Assembly (NCBI GenBank): GCA_023474345.1
Contig: JAMCXS010000019.1
Coordinates: 1 to 64,000, forward strand
Length of the DNA: 64,000 nt
Direction: 5' to 3'
Source of the DNA: Acidobacteriota bacterium
GTDB taxonomy: Bacteria > Acidobacteriota > Terriglobia > UBA7540
Shown: piece after piece, positions 9,769 through 18,966 of the stretch
Layout of the letters: each line of letters starts with the position of its first letter
How positions within the stretch are numbered: position 1 is the stretch's first letter
The notes under the pieces: model-generated
What the model was told of the DNA's origin: nothing
The model's database searches: none
Seen by the model: the letters and a program-made list of their open reading frames with translations, nothing else
Program-made: the position numbers and the translations under genes

Positions 9769-11091
9769 CTACGCCAGAATCGCAACGCTTTTAGGCTTCG
9801 CGCAGTCATTACCCTGGTCAAGCCACGTGCGGGCCAGGTTCCGGATGGATTCCAGGTCGTGGCTCATTCCCGTCAGAGTGTAATAGACATGCCGCTCCGA
9901 CCATCGGTTGAGCTTCATATCGCGTGCCTCAATGGCGTAGTCATGTTTGACATCCTTCAGAGGCTCGTCCACGATGTAGTGCGAAAACGGGCCAAAACTA
10001 TAAGGGTAAGGCGAGCCGGGCTTGTAAAAGTGGGTTTGGGAGTTCAGCCAGCCGACGGGCCAGTGGTCCCACCGTGCCGCGCCCCATCCCCAGCCACCGG
10101 TATCCGTGAAGGAGTGGTCAACCACCTGGCTTTTTTCCGGCGGGAACCCGCCCGCGCCTCCCAAGACAGCGAACAAGTATCCCGCCTTGAAAGGCATCAC
10201 CATGGCGAATCCCGGCGAATGGGAGATTTCCAACAGGAGCTCGGCGTTACCTCGTCGCCGCGGCTTGCCCTCGTCGCTCCAGTACACGTCATACTGCAAG
10301 TTCCGGTAGGCGGCAATCACGGAGCCTACGTGGTAATCCCCGTGCTGAGGGTCCTGGGGAAACAGATCCTTCCACGTGGTCCCGCTCGGCGCCAGCGCAA
10401 AAAAGTCGATTGGCTGCCAGCTATAGCCGTCCGGATTATCCGGCATTAAGGTTTCATACGTCAGGCGGCGCCAGACGTGACCGTTGGGCAGGGCCACGTA
10501 ATCTTCCGTCCCGCGCAAGGCAGGATTGGAATCATCCCACAGGTTCACGCAGCAGTAGTTCCAGCGAACCCACACCTGCTCCGGCCCGCTCTCGATGATA
10601 TCCACGGAGCTATTGTGTTCCTTCCGGCCGTTCTGGTTGAAAAGCTCCGCCCAGCCGTTGTTTCCCTCGAAAAACTGATTGCAAAGGCCCACGCCGTTCG
10701 GAAGCTCCATCCAGGGACAGTAGCTTGCCTCGTGGCTGAAAACAAACCGGTGCGACCCATCCTTCCAGATGACGATGATGGCTTTTCTGGGGTTCAGATC
10801 CGCGTGGGGCGGGCTTGGTTCAAGCGGGCCTTTATAAAGGCCCGGGGCATAATCGTTGACTTCATACGCCGAGACGCCCGCGGTCTCGCGCTTGGCCAGT
10901 TCCGCCACCGTGATGGGAGCAGGTTTTTCATAGAGCGGATCCGGCGCCGCGCCTTGTGGAGAGACGGATTCGCCCGCCGCGGGAGCGCCCGCAGCGAGCG
11001 AGTCCGAAGCTTTCAGACTACCGACTCCTCCCAGCAGCAGGCTCGAGCCCGCGACGGCTTTGTGCATAAAATTACGGCGTGTGATGGACAT
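9769..11091 (-). CDS. Tat-exported protein of unknown function
   Basis: The 440-aa product starts with a clear twin-arginine signal (TRRNFMHKAVAGSSLLLGG), so it should be exported folded. After a Pro/Ala-rich linker (about 30-60) comes a beta-rich body with many Trp and aromatic residues. This could be a carbohydrate-active or binding fold, but I do not recognise a family. It lies downstream of the URO-D gene's start with a 37-base gap and may be transcribed with it. Its upstream region shares palindromes and a TATAAT-containing segment (near 11177-11182) with the region upstream of the DUF2961 gene. Confidence 0.7.
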   Translation of the reverse strand: MSITRRNFMHKAVAGSSLLLGGVGSLKASDSLAAGAPAAGESVSPQGAAPDPLYEKPAPITVAELAKRETAGVSAYEVNDYAPGLYKGPLEPSPPHADLNPRKAIIVIWKDGSHRFVFSHEASYCPWMELPNGVGLCNQFFEGNNGWAELFNQNGRKEHNSSVDIIESGPEQVWVRWNYCCVNLWDDSNPALRGTEDYVALPNGHVWRRLTYETLMPDNPDGYSWQPIDFFALAPSGTTWKDLFPQDPQHGDYHVGSVIAAYRNLQYDVYWSDEGKPRRRGNAELLLEISHSPGFAMVMPFKAGYLFAVLGGAGGFPPEKSQVVDHSFTDTGGWGWGAARWDHWPVGWLNSQTHFYKPGSPYPYSFGPFSHYIVDEPLKDVKHDYAIEARDMKLNRWSERHVYYTLTGMSHDLESIRNLARTWLDQGNDCAKPKSVAILA

Positions 11092-11159
11092 CCTTACTCC
11101 TTCTCTCCGACGGAATTTTCTCAGGCCCCCCCGCCAGCCACGGCGCTTTAGCGGTGGTT

Positions 11160-11450
11160 ACCAAATCACCCCGCGCATTATACACCCGTGCGATGGACGC
11201 CTGGATAATCGGATGTAACCATAATCCTGGCCCGCCGCGGGGAGCGCATAGAGCGCGCCGTCTTGATGATATGTGCGATCAGAAGCGGACAATCAAAATT
11301 CTTTCGCGGCTGCCGGGACATGCGCCTGCGTTGTAGTGTCCGCGATCTCGCGATGCAGGGCGGTTCATGAATTGCCCTTCCGTGCCAACCTGACCCGTCC
11401 TTTCGGGAAACCGCAGACATCTAAAACCCGGATCTCGGTCAGGGCCGGAG
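11160..11450. repeat. Intergenic block, copy 1 of a diverged repeat
   Basis: The block contains GCGCATTATACACCCG (a TATAAT box on the minus strand), an imperfect palindrome centred on TTCATGAATTGCCC at 11355-11380, and a tail (CCAACCTGACCC...CGGGAAACCGCAGAC). All of these reappear in the same order and orientation at 12795-13045. It sits upstream of the 9769-11091 gene. Confidence 0.5.
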
Positions 11451-11489
11451 CTTCAGAGCAACTCGGACTTACCTGTCCTTTTGCCTGCG

Positions 11490-12620
11490 TTATTTGACAC
11501 CCGGATTCACGGCTTCGGAGACCGTTGGCTCTCGTTCGGCGGCGGGAGGCATCGGGGGCAAAGGCGCGTGGGGCTCAACTTGGTACCAGTAAACGGTAGA
11601 AGAAAATTGCAAGCTCCTGCCGGGCTGGGAGAAAACTTTCCGGAAGTACGGATCTTCGTGCAGACCGAACCCGATAGCCACGCGGAGCGATTTGTCAAAG
11701 GTGATTGCATCCTGGGTGAAGAAGCGATACGCCGCGGCGCCGTTAAGAAATTTGAAATATCCCGTCAGCGGAAAGAAGTTGGCGGTTTTGGGAAATCCCC
11801 AGCTAAAGCCGAAGGAATCTTCCAGTCCCTGAAACTCCACTGACGCTTTCGTTTCTCCATCAACATAGAATTTTTCGTTTTCATCCACCGGGTACGAGGG
11901 GCCCTCTAGGCTGCGCACCGTGACATTCCAGCCGATGAACTTTCCTTTGCCCCGCGCTTCGAGAGCGACATAGTCCTGTTTGCCCAGCAACAAGGTTTCC
12001 TGCCGCCAACAGGCGTGGAAGTATGCGGCGTCGCGGGGAACCTTTTTTAAGCTCCGCCAGAGCACATAGCTGTAGCAGGGCATGGTTGACCATAGCTTCT
12101 TGCCCGGTTCGAGTGGGCCGTCATATACCAGTTCAATTTTCGCCGAGCGCCGGAACGGCATGGGGAAATACGCATTGTAGCCGCGGCGTTTGTTGACCAG
12201 AGCCGTATTGACCCTATCACGCAGACCATCCGGGTCGCAAAAGAAATCCACGAGCGGAACGTCCACGCTGGGCGAGGTTTCGCCGTCCCAATACATGCGC
12301 AAGCAGACATCACGGTTTAGTTTGAGTGCCTGCGGCAAGGCGAAATGGATCATCGTGATAACGCCTGGACCTTTCAGGTCCGCCACCACGACGGTCTTCG
12401 AAGAAGTGAACTGGACGTTACGCGCGTTCTCGATCCACAGGGCGTTTTCGTCCTGGGTGCGTCCCGGCGTCAGTTTATCCAGACCTTCAAGGCCGGGAGT
12501 TTGTGCGCGGGCAAGGCCGGCGCACAAGGTGAAAAAAAGGCAGAGCAGCGCGACCGTAATTGGAGAGGAGTTGTTTCTCAGCCGAGACTGATGATGACAG
12601 GCGTTCCGGAGTCCTCTCAC
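11490..12620 (-). CDS. DUF2961 / GH172-like exported protein
   Basis: The core (LDKLTPGRTQDEN..., PGVITMIHFALP, MYWDGETSPSVDVPLVDFF) is the DUF2961 domain, now also GH172. Characterised members of that family act on fructofuranosyl and arabinofuranosyl linkages; the substrate here is unknown. A signal peptide (ITVALLCLFFTLCAGLARAQ) marks it as secreted. The track start (a TTG at 12833) is improbable. The last good candidate before the signal peptide is the GTG at 12620, giving 376 aa; a CTG closer in is possible. A TTGCCT-N18-TATAGT promoter lies about 180 bases upstream. The gene is flanked on both sides by related repeat blocks. Confidence 0.8.
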   Translation of the reverse strand: MRGLRNACHHQSRLRNNSSPITVALLCLFFTLCAGLARAQTPGLEGLDKLTPGRTQDENALWIENARNVQFTSSKTVVVADLKGPGVITMIHFALPQALKLNRDVCLRMYWDGETSPSVDVPLVDFFCDPDGLRDRVNTALVNKRRGYNAYFPMPFRRSAKIELVYDGPLEPGKKLWSTMPCYSYVLWRSLKKVPRDAAYFHACWRQETLLLGKQDYVALEARGKGKFIGWNVTVRSLEGPSYPVDENEKFYVDGETKASVEFQGLEDSFGFSWGFPKTANFFPLTGYFKFLNGAAAYRFFTQDAITFDKSLRVAIGFGLHEDPYFRKVFSQPGRSLQFSSTVYWYQVEPHAPLPPMPPAAEREPTVSEAVNPGVK

Positions 12621-12794
12621 TGCGGGATAAAATTCGTTGTTCCGTGACGACTGCTGCGGGGCGTAGAACAAGGCTGGCTCCTTTCTCGACTTTTCATCTG
12701 CGTGAGTTTCCGGTCCGTCATCCAAGACGCCCGGATGGCGCAGATATCGTGCCGTCAGCCATCTGTGCGATGTCCGATTACCGCGATATTCAAC

Positions 12795-13045
12795 GCCAAC
12801 TATATACACCCGCGCGCATCGAAGGCAAGGCAACAGCTTGGAAATTGGTGATTCTCATCTGCGGCGGGCGGCAGACATCGCAAATTTTGTGACATGCGCG
12901 GTCTGCTGTAGGGGATGTGCTCTCACGGCCCGGTCGTTGTTCCCGTGATTCGGGCGCCGAGATGTAGGGGCAATTCATGAATTGCCCCTACGAGCTAACC
13001 CGCCATTTCAGGGAATCGCCGACCTTACAAAACGGGGTCAGCGCC
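12795..13045. repeat. Intergenic block, copy 2 with a 28-bp perfect palindrome
   Basis: At 12964-12991 the half-site GTAGGGGCAATTCA is followed directly by its exact reverse complement. The surrounding order (TATACACCCG, GACATGCGC, palindrome, CTAACCCG...CAGGGAATCGCCGAC) parallels copy 1 at 11160-11450. The block lies between the DUF2961 gene and the divergent GH28 gene. Confidence 0.55.
12799..12828 (-). promoter_or_regulatory. Putative promoter of the DUF2961 gene
   Basis: On the minus strand TTGCCT (12823-12828) is followed after 18 bases by TATAGT (12799-12804). The GCGCGGGTGTATA context recurs upstream of the 9769-11091 gene and near 46905. Confidence 0.4.
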
Positions 13046-13159
13046 GGCCTCGCTCTCTGGTTGCGGAACATGGGGGCGGGCGATATGATCCTAGCTTTGT
13101 AAAATGCAACCCGGGGCAAGCAAATCTAAATCCCCACTACAATTCGCAAAGGATAAATA

Positions 13160-14794
13160 ATGACTAATAAGAATCATGAAGGCATCAGTACCAGCAAGCG
13201 TCAAGCCTTACATAAGATGTTTGGAATTGGGGCGGGACTGGTAACTGCCGACCTCCTGCTTCCCAACGCGAGCCCGGCGGCCGGACTAGGCCTTCCGCAA
13301 ATGCCCGGCGCCACAGTTGATCCCTCAGCCAAGGGCGTCTATAACGTGCGGGCGATGGGAGCTACCGGCGACGGCAAAACGGTCGACACGCCTGCGATCA
13401 ACAAGACAATCGAAGCGGCTGCGCGCGCGGGCGGCGGCACGGTGCTTTTCCCGGCGGGCACTTATTTGTGCTTCTCGATTCACCTTAAGAGCAACGTCGC
13501 TTTGTATCTTGATCGGGGCGCCACGATCCTGGCCGGTGAAACCGGTCAGGGAGGAAACTACGATGCGGCAGAGCCCAATCCCGAGGCGGGCCACTACGAG
13601 GATTACGGCCACCGGCACTGGCACAATGCCTTGCTCTGGGGCGTGGGACTGGAGAACATCTCGATCCTCGGTCCGGGGCTCATCTGGGGCAAAGGCTTGA
13701 CACGCGGCCCGGGCCAGGAGAATCCGGGAGTGGGAGACAAGAGCATCAGCTTGAAGAACTGCCACAACGTAACGATCCGCGATGTCTCCGTTCTACAAGG
13801 CGGGCACTTCTGCATTCTGGCCACCGGCGTAGACAACTTTACGATCGAAAATGTGATATTGGATACGAATCGCGACGGCATCGATATCGACTGCTGTCAT
13901 AACGTGCGGGTCTCGAATATGACAGTGAACTCGCCGTGGGATGATGGAATCTGCCTGAAAAGCTCATATGCGCTCGGCTATCCCCGCTCCACGGAAAATC
14001 TGACCCTCACCAACTGTTTTGTCACCGGTGGCTATGAACTAGGCACAGTGCTCGACGGTACTTTCAAGCATTTTCCTGCTGGCCAGCGTCCTTTTCCGAC
14101 CGGTCGAATCAAGTTCGGGACCGAATCAAATGGCGGCTTCCAGAACATTACCATCTCGAACTCTGTTTTTGACAACTGCCGGGGATTGGCGCTTGAGACA
14201 GTGGATGGCGCGCTGCTTGAAGATGTTTCGATCAGCAACATCACGATGCGCGGCATCTCCGATTTGCCCATCTTCATGCGGCTTGGCAGCCGGATGCGCG
14301 GCCCTGCGGGAAGGCCGATTGGCCAGTTGCGGCGCGTGAGTATCAGCAATATCGTAGCTTCCAACACCAATGGCCGCTACTGTTCCATCCTGAGCGGTAT
14401 CCCCGGCCATGAAATTGAAGATGTAAGGCTAAGCGATATCATCATCCTCAGCCAGGGCGGCGGTACACCGGCAGACGCTGCCATCAAGCCTCCGGAGAAA
14501 GCCAATGGCTATCCCGAACCTACGATGTTCGGTCCCATGCCCGCTTACGGGTTCTACATCCGGCACGTGAAGGGCCTCCAGATGAACAACATCGAGGTGC
14601 GCACGATGAAGGAAGATACCCGGCCCGCATTCATTCTTGACGACGTCGAGCGTGCGGACTTCATCAACATCAAGATGCAACGGGCTCCGGCCGGACGTGC
14701 TTTCAGGCTCGAAAACGTCCAGGACTTCAGCATCTACCTGAGCAGGCCGATTGCTGACACCCACCTTGAAAACGTGAAAGAAAAGAATATCTAA
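13160..14794 (+). CDS. GH28 polygalacturonase-like enzyme
   Basis: This 544-aa protein is a right-handed beta-helix of family GH28, expected to hydrolyse pectin-type galacturonan or rhamnogalacturonan. The N-terminus opens with a Tat-like leader (TSKRQALHKMFGIGAGL) and then the family start VYNVRAMGATGDGKTVDTPAINK. Asp residues expected in catalysis are visible: DGIDID near 239-243 and DDG near 261-262. The RIK motif is present in TGRIKFGTESNGG. The usual GHG segment is replaced by GGYELGTVLDG, so the conserved His is missing at that place; substrate or mechanism may differ from classical polygalacturonases. A strong hairpin terminator follows. Confidence 0.9.
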   Translation: MTNKNHEGISTSKRQALHKMFGIGAGLVTADLLLPNASPAAGLGLPQMPGATVDPSAKGVYNVRAMGATGDGKTVDTPAINKTIEAAARAGGGTVLFPAGTYLCFSIHLKSNVALYLDRGATILAGETGQGGNYDAAEPNPEAGHYEDYGHRHWHNALLWGVGLENISILGPGLIWGKGLTRGPGQENPGVGDKSISLKNCHNVTIRDVSVLQGGHFCILATGVDNFTIENVILDTNRDGIDIDCCHNVRVSNMTVNSPWDDGICLKSSYALGYPRSTENLTLTNCFVTGGYELGTVLDGTFKHFPAGQRPFPTGRIKFGTESNGGFQNITISNSVFDNCRGLALETVDGALLEDVSISNITMRGISDLPIFMRLGSRMRGPAGRPIGQLRRVSISNIVASNTNGRYCSILSGIPGHEIEDVRLSDIIILSQGGGTPADAAIKPPEKANGYPEPTMFGPMPAYGFYIRHVKGLQMNNIEVRTMKEDTRPAFILDDVERADFINIKMQRAPAGRAFRLENVQDFSIYLSRPIADTHLENVKEKNI

Positions 14795-14804
14795 TAGAGC
14801 AATC

Positions 14805-14853
14805 AATCCGTCCTGCCAATGGCACTCTGCCGGAGGGCAGGACGGATTTCATT
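14805..14853 (+). terminator. Intrinsic terminator after the GH28 gene
   Basis: A 13-bp perfect inverted repeat (AATCCGTCCTGCC at 14805-14817, its complement at 14835-14847) is followed by TTTCATTTC. It begins 10 bases past the GH28 stop and lies between two converging transcripts. Confidence 0.75.
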
Positions 14854-14870
14854 TCAGCGAAACAAAGAAG

Positions 14871-14947
14871 TGGGGTGAGCGACGGGGTTCGAACCCGCGA
14901 CGTCCAGATCCACAGTCTGGCGCTCTACCAGCTGAGCTACGCTCACC
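14871..14947 (-). tRNA. tRNA-His (GTG anticodon)
   Basis: The minus strand folds as a full cloverleaf. The acceptor is GTGAGCG/CGCTCAC, with the extra G-1 paired to C73, the hallmark of tRNA-His. The anticodon arm is CCAGA-CTGTGGA-TCTGG (anticodon GTG), the T arm is GCGGG-TTCGAAC-CCCGT, and a CCA end is encoded. The length with G-1 and CCA is 77 nt. Confidence 0.97.
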
Positions 14948-14985
14948 ATACGTATCTGCCTGCAGCAAGCGAAGGCCTTCTCATT

Positions 14986-15015
14986 TTTCTAACATCGACA
15001 GGGCGAAAGTGTCAA
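14986..15015 (-). promoter_or_regulatory. Putative promoter of tRNA-His
   Basis: A consensus TTGACA (15010-15015, minus strand) is followed after 18 bases by TAGAAA (14986-14991). Transcription would begin about 30 bases before the tRNA. Confidence 0.45.
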
Positions 15016-15030
15016 TGTTAAGCGGCCCTT

Positions 15031-17172
15031 TCAGCTCCTCTCGTGAGAGTGTTCAACCTGCCCAGGTTGTTGGGTTTCCCGTCCGCTTTTCTTGCGCTGG
15101 TCCCGCAAGACTGCCTTACGACTCAGCCGAATCTTGTTGCCGTCAATCGAAATAACCTTTACTAGAAGCTGGTCACCTTCTTTGAGCTCGTCGCGAACGT
15201 CCCTAATTCGGTGCTCGGCAATCTCACTGATATGAAGCAGACCATCCGTACCAGGAAAGATTTCGACAAAAGCTCCGAAGTCAGCCAAACGAACAACCTT
15301 GCCAAGGTACGTCTTCCCAAGTTCGGCCTCTGCCATCATGTCTTTGATAATCTTGAGCGCCTTGCTGGCCGAGGCCTCATCAACGGCAGCCACATTCACG
15401 CGGCCATCGTCCTCGACGTCGATTTTTGCCCCTGTTTGCTCCACGATTCCACGAATAACTTTTCCACCCGGTCCAATCAGTTCACCGATCTTCGCAGGGT
15501 TGATATGGATCGTGTGGATATGCGGGGCGTAAGAAGAAATGCTGGTACGAGCTTCAGGAAGCACTGCCAGCATTTTGCCTAGAACGTGCAACCGCGCGGC
15601 TTTCGCCTGGGAAAGCGCCTCCGCCATGATTTGCGGAGTAACACCGGTTATCTTAATATCCATCTGAAGAGCCGTGATTCCGTCACGTGTGCCCGCAACT
15701 TTAAAGTCCATATCACCGTAATGATCTTCAGCACCGGCAATGTCAGTCAGAATCGCATAACGGTCTCCCTCTTTGACCAGTCCCATGGCAATACCCGCGA
15801 CGGGCGCCTTGATAGGAACTCCAGCGTCCATCAAGGCTAGGCAACCCCCACATACCGTCGCCATGGAAGATGAACCGTTGGATTCGAGAATGTCGGAAAC
15901 AACTCGCACCGTGTAAGGAAAGTCCCCTTCTTCAGGGACTACAGAAGATAGCGCACGTTCAGCGAGAGCGCCGTGGCCAATCTCCCGCCGTCCCGGACCT
16001 CGCAAAAATCCCACCTCACCTACACTGAAAGGAGGAAAATTGTAGTGGAGCATAAAGCGCTTGAAAGATTCGCCTTCCAGCACATCAAGACGCTGCACGT
16101 CTTCGGCTGTTCCGAGCGTAGCTGTTACCAGAGCCTGTGTTTCGCCTCGCGTGAACAGTGCCGAGCCGTGAGTTCTCGGCAGCATACCCACCTCACATGT
16201 AATCGAACGTACTTCATCAAAAGCCCGCCGGTCCGGCCGCTGGCGCTTCAGCAGAACGTCATCCCGGAACAACCGTTCCTCAAGCCGTTCAAAAACTTCG
16301 GCCGCTTTACGACGTGCTTCTTCATCAGATTCAGGGTAACTGGCAATGAGTGTGTCCCGAAGTTCAGTTATCCGTTGCTGGCTTTCAAGCTTGGGATACT
16401 TCGAGGTACCCATTGCATCGTGAAGACTCGCTTCCACTTTCAGCCTCACTTCGTTCTCGAACTCCTTATCACGAGCGGGGCCTTCGAAAACCTGCTTCTT
16501 GAGTCCCAACTTTTCAAACAATTCTTTCTCAGCCGCAATGATCTTCTTAATTTCGCCGTGGGCGTACTGGATGGCATCGTTGACAACCTCTTCGGAAACC
16601 TCGTTGCCCGCTGCTTCCACCATCACGATTGCGTCTTCACTTCCCGCAACGATCATGTTGAGAGCGCTCGCCCGAGTTTCCGAATAGGACGGATTCGTCA
16701 CAAAACTGCCTTCAACCAATCCAACGCGTACAGCGGCGACGGGTACTGGGAACGGAATATCGGAAAGGTAAAGGGCCGCGGCACCCGCCACAAGCCCAAT
16801 TACGTCCGGGTTATTCTCCGTATCCGCCGAGAGAACCATCGCAATCACCTGGGTTTCGTCTTTGTAGCCTTCGGGAAACATAGGTCGAACGGGCCGATCA
16901 ATCAAACGGCTGCTGAGAATCTCTTTTTCTGTGGGACGTCCTTCCCGCTTGAAAAACCCGCCGGGAATTTTACCTGCTGCGTAGTTGTATTCGCGGTAAT
17001 CCACCGTGAGAGGGAAGAAATCTATTCCCTCCCGCGGCTTTGTCGAACATGCTGTCGCTAATACGACCGTGTCTCCGTAGCGGACATAGGCCGAACCCTT
17101 CGCCTGCTTGGCAAGCTTGCCCACTTCAATAGTAAGTGTGTTTCCACCTAATGGAATACTAACTTGTTCCAT
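15031..17172 (-). CDS. pnp: Polynucleotide phosphorylase
   Basis: PNPase degrades RNA from the 3' end using phosphate and is a core part of the RNA degradosome. The 713-aa protein shows two RNase PH-like domains, with the IAGAEDHYGDMDFKVAGT signature in the second. A KH domain (HIHTIHINPAKIGELIGPGGKVI, about 545-605) and an S1 domain (about 620-690) follow, with a short charged tail. The start was set at ATG 17172, because AAGGAG lies just upstream inside the longer track ORF. rpsO is upstream with an intrinsic terminator between them, the usual rpsO-pnp order. Confidence 0.97.
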   Translation of the reverse strand: MEQVSIPLGGNTLTIEVGKLAKQAKGSAYVRYGDTVVLATACSTKPREGIDFFPLTVDYREYNYAAGKIPGGFFKREGRPTEKEILSSRLIDRPVRPMFPEGYKDETQVIAMVLSADTENNPDVIGLVAGAAALYLSDIPFPVPVAAVRVGLVEGSFVTNPSYSETRASALNMIVAGSEDAIVMVEAAGNEVSEEVVNDAIQYAHGEIKKIIAAEKELFEKLGLKKQVFEGPARDKEFENEVRLKVEASLHDAMGTSKYPKLESQQRITELRDTLIASYPESDEEARRKAAEVFERLEERLFRDDVLLKRQRPDRRAFDEVRSITCEVGMLPRTHGSALFTRGETQALVTATLGTAEDVQRLDVLEGESFKRFMLHYNFPPFSVGEVGFLRGPGRREIGHGALAERALSSVVPEEGDFPYTVRVVSDILESNGSSSMATVCGGCLALMDAGVPIKAPVAGIAMGLVKEGDRYAILTDIAGAEDHYGDMDFKVAGTRDGITALQMDIKITGVTPQIMAEALSQAKAARLHVLGKMLAVLPEARTSISSYAPHIHTIHINPAKIGELIGPGGKVIRGIVEQTGAKIDVEDDGRVNVAAVDEASASKALKIIKDMMAEAELGKTYLGKVVRLADFGAFVEIFPGTDGLLHISEIAEHRIRDVRDELKEGDQLLVKVISIDGNKIRLSRKAVLRDQRKKSGRETQQPGQVEHSHERS

Positions 17173-17372
17173 AACTCGCTCCTTCACAATTTCGTCAGCC
17201 CCTCACTCGAGCCCCTTCGCGCTCTAAAAATAGACCGGGTTTGTGCCCCGCTACCAGTCACTTGCGTCAGGGACCTCAGATAGACCTTGAATTTTTAAGT
17301 AGGGGATCGTGGATCGAGGCAAGCGCCCAAGATCAAGAGTAGCTTTCACTTGGACATGGCCACTTTCAACCT

Positions 17373-17410
17373 AAACAAAAACGACCCGAGGCACAAAATG
17401 CCGAGGGTCG
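17373..17410 (-). terminator. rpsO-pnp intergenic terminator
   Basis: On the minus strand the stem CGACCC/GGGTCG with an inner GGCA/TGCC stem (separated by tandem G-A mismatches) and a short loop is followed by TTTTTGTTT. It sits 58 bases past rpsO, so part of the transcripts probably stop before pnp. Confidence 0.8.
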
Positions 17411-17467
17411 ATTGAGCCTAAGAGACAGTTTGAACCGGCCTCGCCTGGTTCCTCTTTCACAACCGGT

Positions 17468-17737
17468 TTACTTGCGGATCCCTAACCGCTCGATCACTTG
17501 TTTGTAACGCTCGGTATTGTGGCGCCTTAAGTACTCAAGCAAGCGCTTTCTCTTCCCAACCATGGTCAAAAGCCCGCGTCTTGAGGCGTGATCTTTACGG
17601 TACACACGAAAATGCTCCGTCAGGTAGGAGATGCGCTCTGTCAACAGAGCAATTTGCACCTCCGGCGACCCCGTGTCTGAAGCATGCACTCTGTAAGTTT
17701 CTATTAGTTTTGACCTTGATTCACGGGTTAACGCCAT
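17468..17737 (-). CDS. rpsO: 30S ribosomal protein S15
   Basis: S15 is a primary 16S rRNA binder in the central domain of the small subunit. The 89-aa product starting [15 protein letters not shown] is full length, with the expected [19 protein letters not shown] and [18 protein letters not shown] segments. The track start at 17851 adds 38 unrelated residues; ATG 17737 with a GAGGAG upstream is right. A good promoter lies at 17788-17816. Confidence 0.98.
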   Translation of the reverse strand: MALTRESRSKLIETYRVHASDTGSPEVQIALLTERISYLTEHFRVYRKDHASRRGLLTMVGKRKRLLEYLRRHNTERYKQVIERLGIRK

Positions 17738-17787
17738 CCGCCCATTCTCCTCGTTTCCAACAGATTCTCCCTCTTTTATCGACATGT

Positions 17788-17816
17788 AGCATAACATTTT
17801 CGCATTATTTTGGCAA
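17788..17816 (-). promoter_or_regulatory. Promoter of rpsO
   Basis: On the minus strand TTGCCA (17811-17816) is spaced 17 bases from TATGCT (17788-17793). This gives a leader of about 45 nt. Confidence 0.55.
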
Positions 17817-18357
17817 AGGAATTGCGCTGCCTGTCGGACTTCGTTTTTCAAGCCTCTAAAGCGAACGTATGCTGCAACTTGTATAGCTTAGACTACCCCA
17901 CTTGCTGGCATCAAGAGAATCTCTTCCATCGCCGTTCGAACAAGCTGCCTCAACACAGCAAAACAGCGTCAGCAAAGTCCTCCGGCTACATCACTCGCCA
18001 GGAGAAATCTCAAGACCAAATTTCATCAAGCACTTGGGTATTCGGTAATCCCGGGCAGAATAGCCATCACGCGCACCCCCCTGATGCCGAAAAGTTGGGG
18101 AAAGCGCGACAACTTGAAATCGAGAGGATGTTGACAACATGCAGGTGCTCGGTATGAGTCAACAAAAGAAGTGCCCCCTCTGTAGTTACCGCTTTCCCCG
18201 AAGCACCGGTCGGCCAGCAGGCAGCGCTTGCCTCATCGTGGAAGGACGCGGGTCATAGATCGACGCGCGAGCGACTCTCCCCATCACATTCTGCAGGGAT
18301 CCGCGAAAAGTGCACTGGAAAGGCTTTTAAGCGACTGGACGTCGGCCACCTCTTCTT
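17817..18357. other. Intergenic region, no gene seen
   Basis: The stretch between the folE stop and the rpsO promoter holds only short ORFs without ribosome sites (for example 17810-18157). I tried to read it as an RNA gene (RNase P, SRP RNA, tmRNA) and found no matching conserved segments. Confidence 0.5.
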
Positions 18358-18966
18358 TCAGCGTTCCCGCGCCAGACGCAAAAACTCGGCTCGCGTCTGC
18401 TCGCAATCCCGAAAGGCTCCCAGCATCGCCGATGTTACGGCGACGGAATTCTGTTTTTCTACGCCGCGCATGATCATGCAGAGGTGCCGGGCTTCGATAA
18501 TGACACCAACACCCTGTGGGCTGATGGCTTCCATGATGGTTTCTGCAATCTGATTGGTCAGGCGCTCCTGAATCTGAAGCCTGCGCGCAAAGACATCCAC
18601 CAGCCGGGGGATTTTACTCAACCCGATTACTTTCTTGGTTGGAATATAGGCTACGTGGCAACGCCCAAAAAACGGAAGCAGGTGGTGCTCGCAAAGGCTG
18701 AAAATTTCGATGTCCTTCACTATGACCATCTCATCGTATGCCACCGAGTAGACTGCGCCGTTCAGAACTTGGTGGATGTCCTGCTTGTACCCACTAGTGA
18801 GAAACCTCAGCGAATCAGCCACGCGTTGCGGTGTTTTGACCAAGCCTTCCCGGCCCGGATCTTCACCAATTTCGCGAAGCACAGAAAGCACCGCTTCCTG
18901 GAAACGGTCGCGCCTCGTTGCGCGTTCCGGTTCGCTTCGTGTGGATGTAGAGTTTGTTTTCATCAT
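18358..18966 (-). CDS. folE: GTP cyclohydrolase I
   Basis: FolE converts GTP to 7,8-dihydroneopterin triphosphate, the entry to folate, biopterin and queuosine-type pathways. The 202-aa protein has the zinc site ([12 protein letters not shown] and HLCMIMRG), and [10 protein letters not shown] and EARHLCM segments typical of type I enzymes. Its ATG overlaps the stop of the upstream pterin synthase by four bases (ATGA), so it is the last gene of a tightly coupled operon: GT2, two PTPS-family genes, folE. The product of FolE is the direct substrate of those two enzymes. Confidence 0.97.
   Translation of the reverse strand: MMKTNSTSTRSEPERATRRDRFQEAVLSVLREIGEDPGREGLVKTPQRVADSLRFLTSGYKQDIHQVLNGAVYSVAYDEMVIVKDIEIFSLCEHHLLPFFGRCHVAYIPTKKVIGLSKIPRLVDVFARRLQIQERLTNQIAETIMEAISPQGVGVIIEARHLCMIMRGVEKQNSVAVTSAMLGAFRDCEQTRAEFLRLARER

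Noticed and set aside
15973-17061. 362-aa plus-strand ORF
   Set aside because: Antisense shadow of pnp, no ribosome site or recognisable domain.
17810-18157. 115-aa plus-strand ORF between rpsO and folE
   Set aside because: No ribosome site, no domain, overlaps the rpsO promoter on the other strand.
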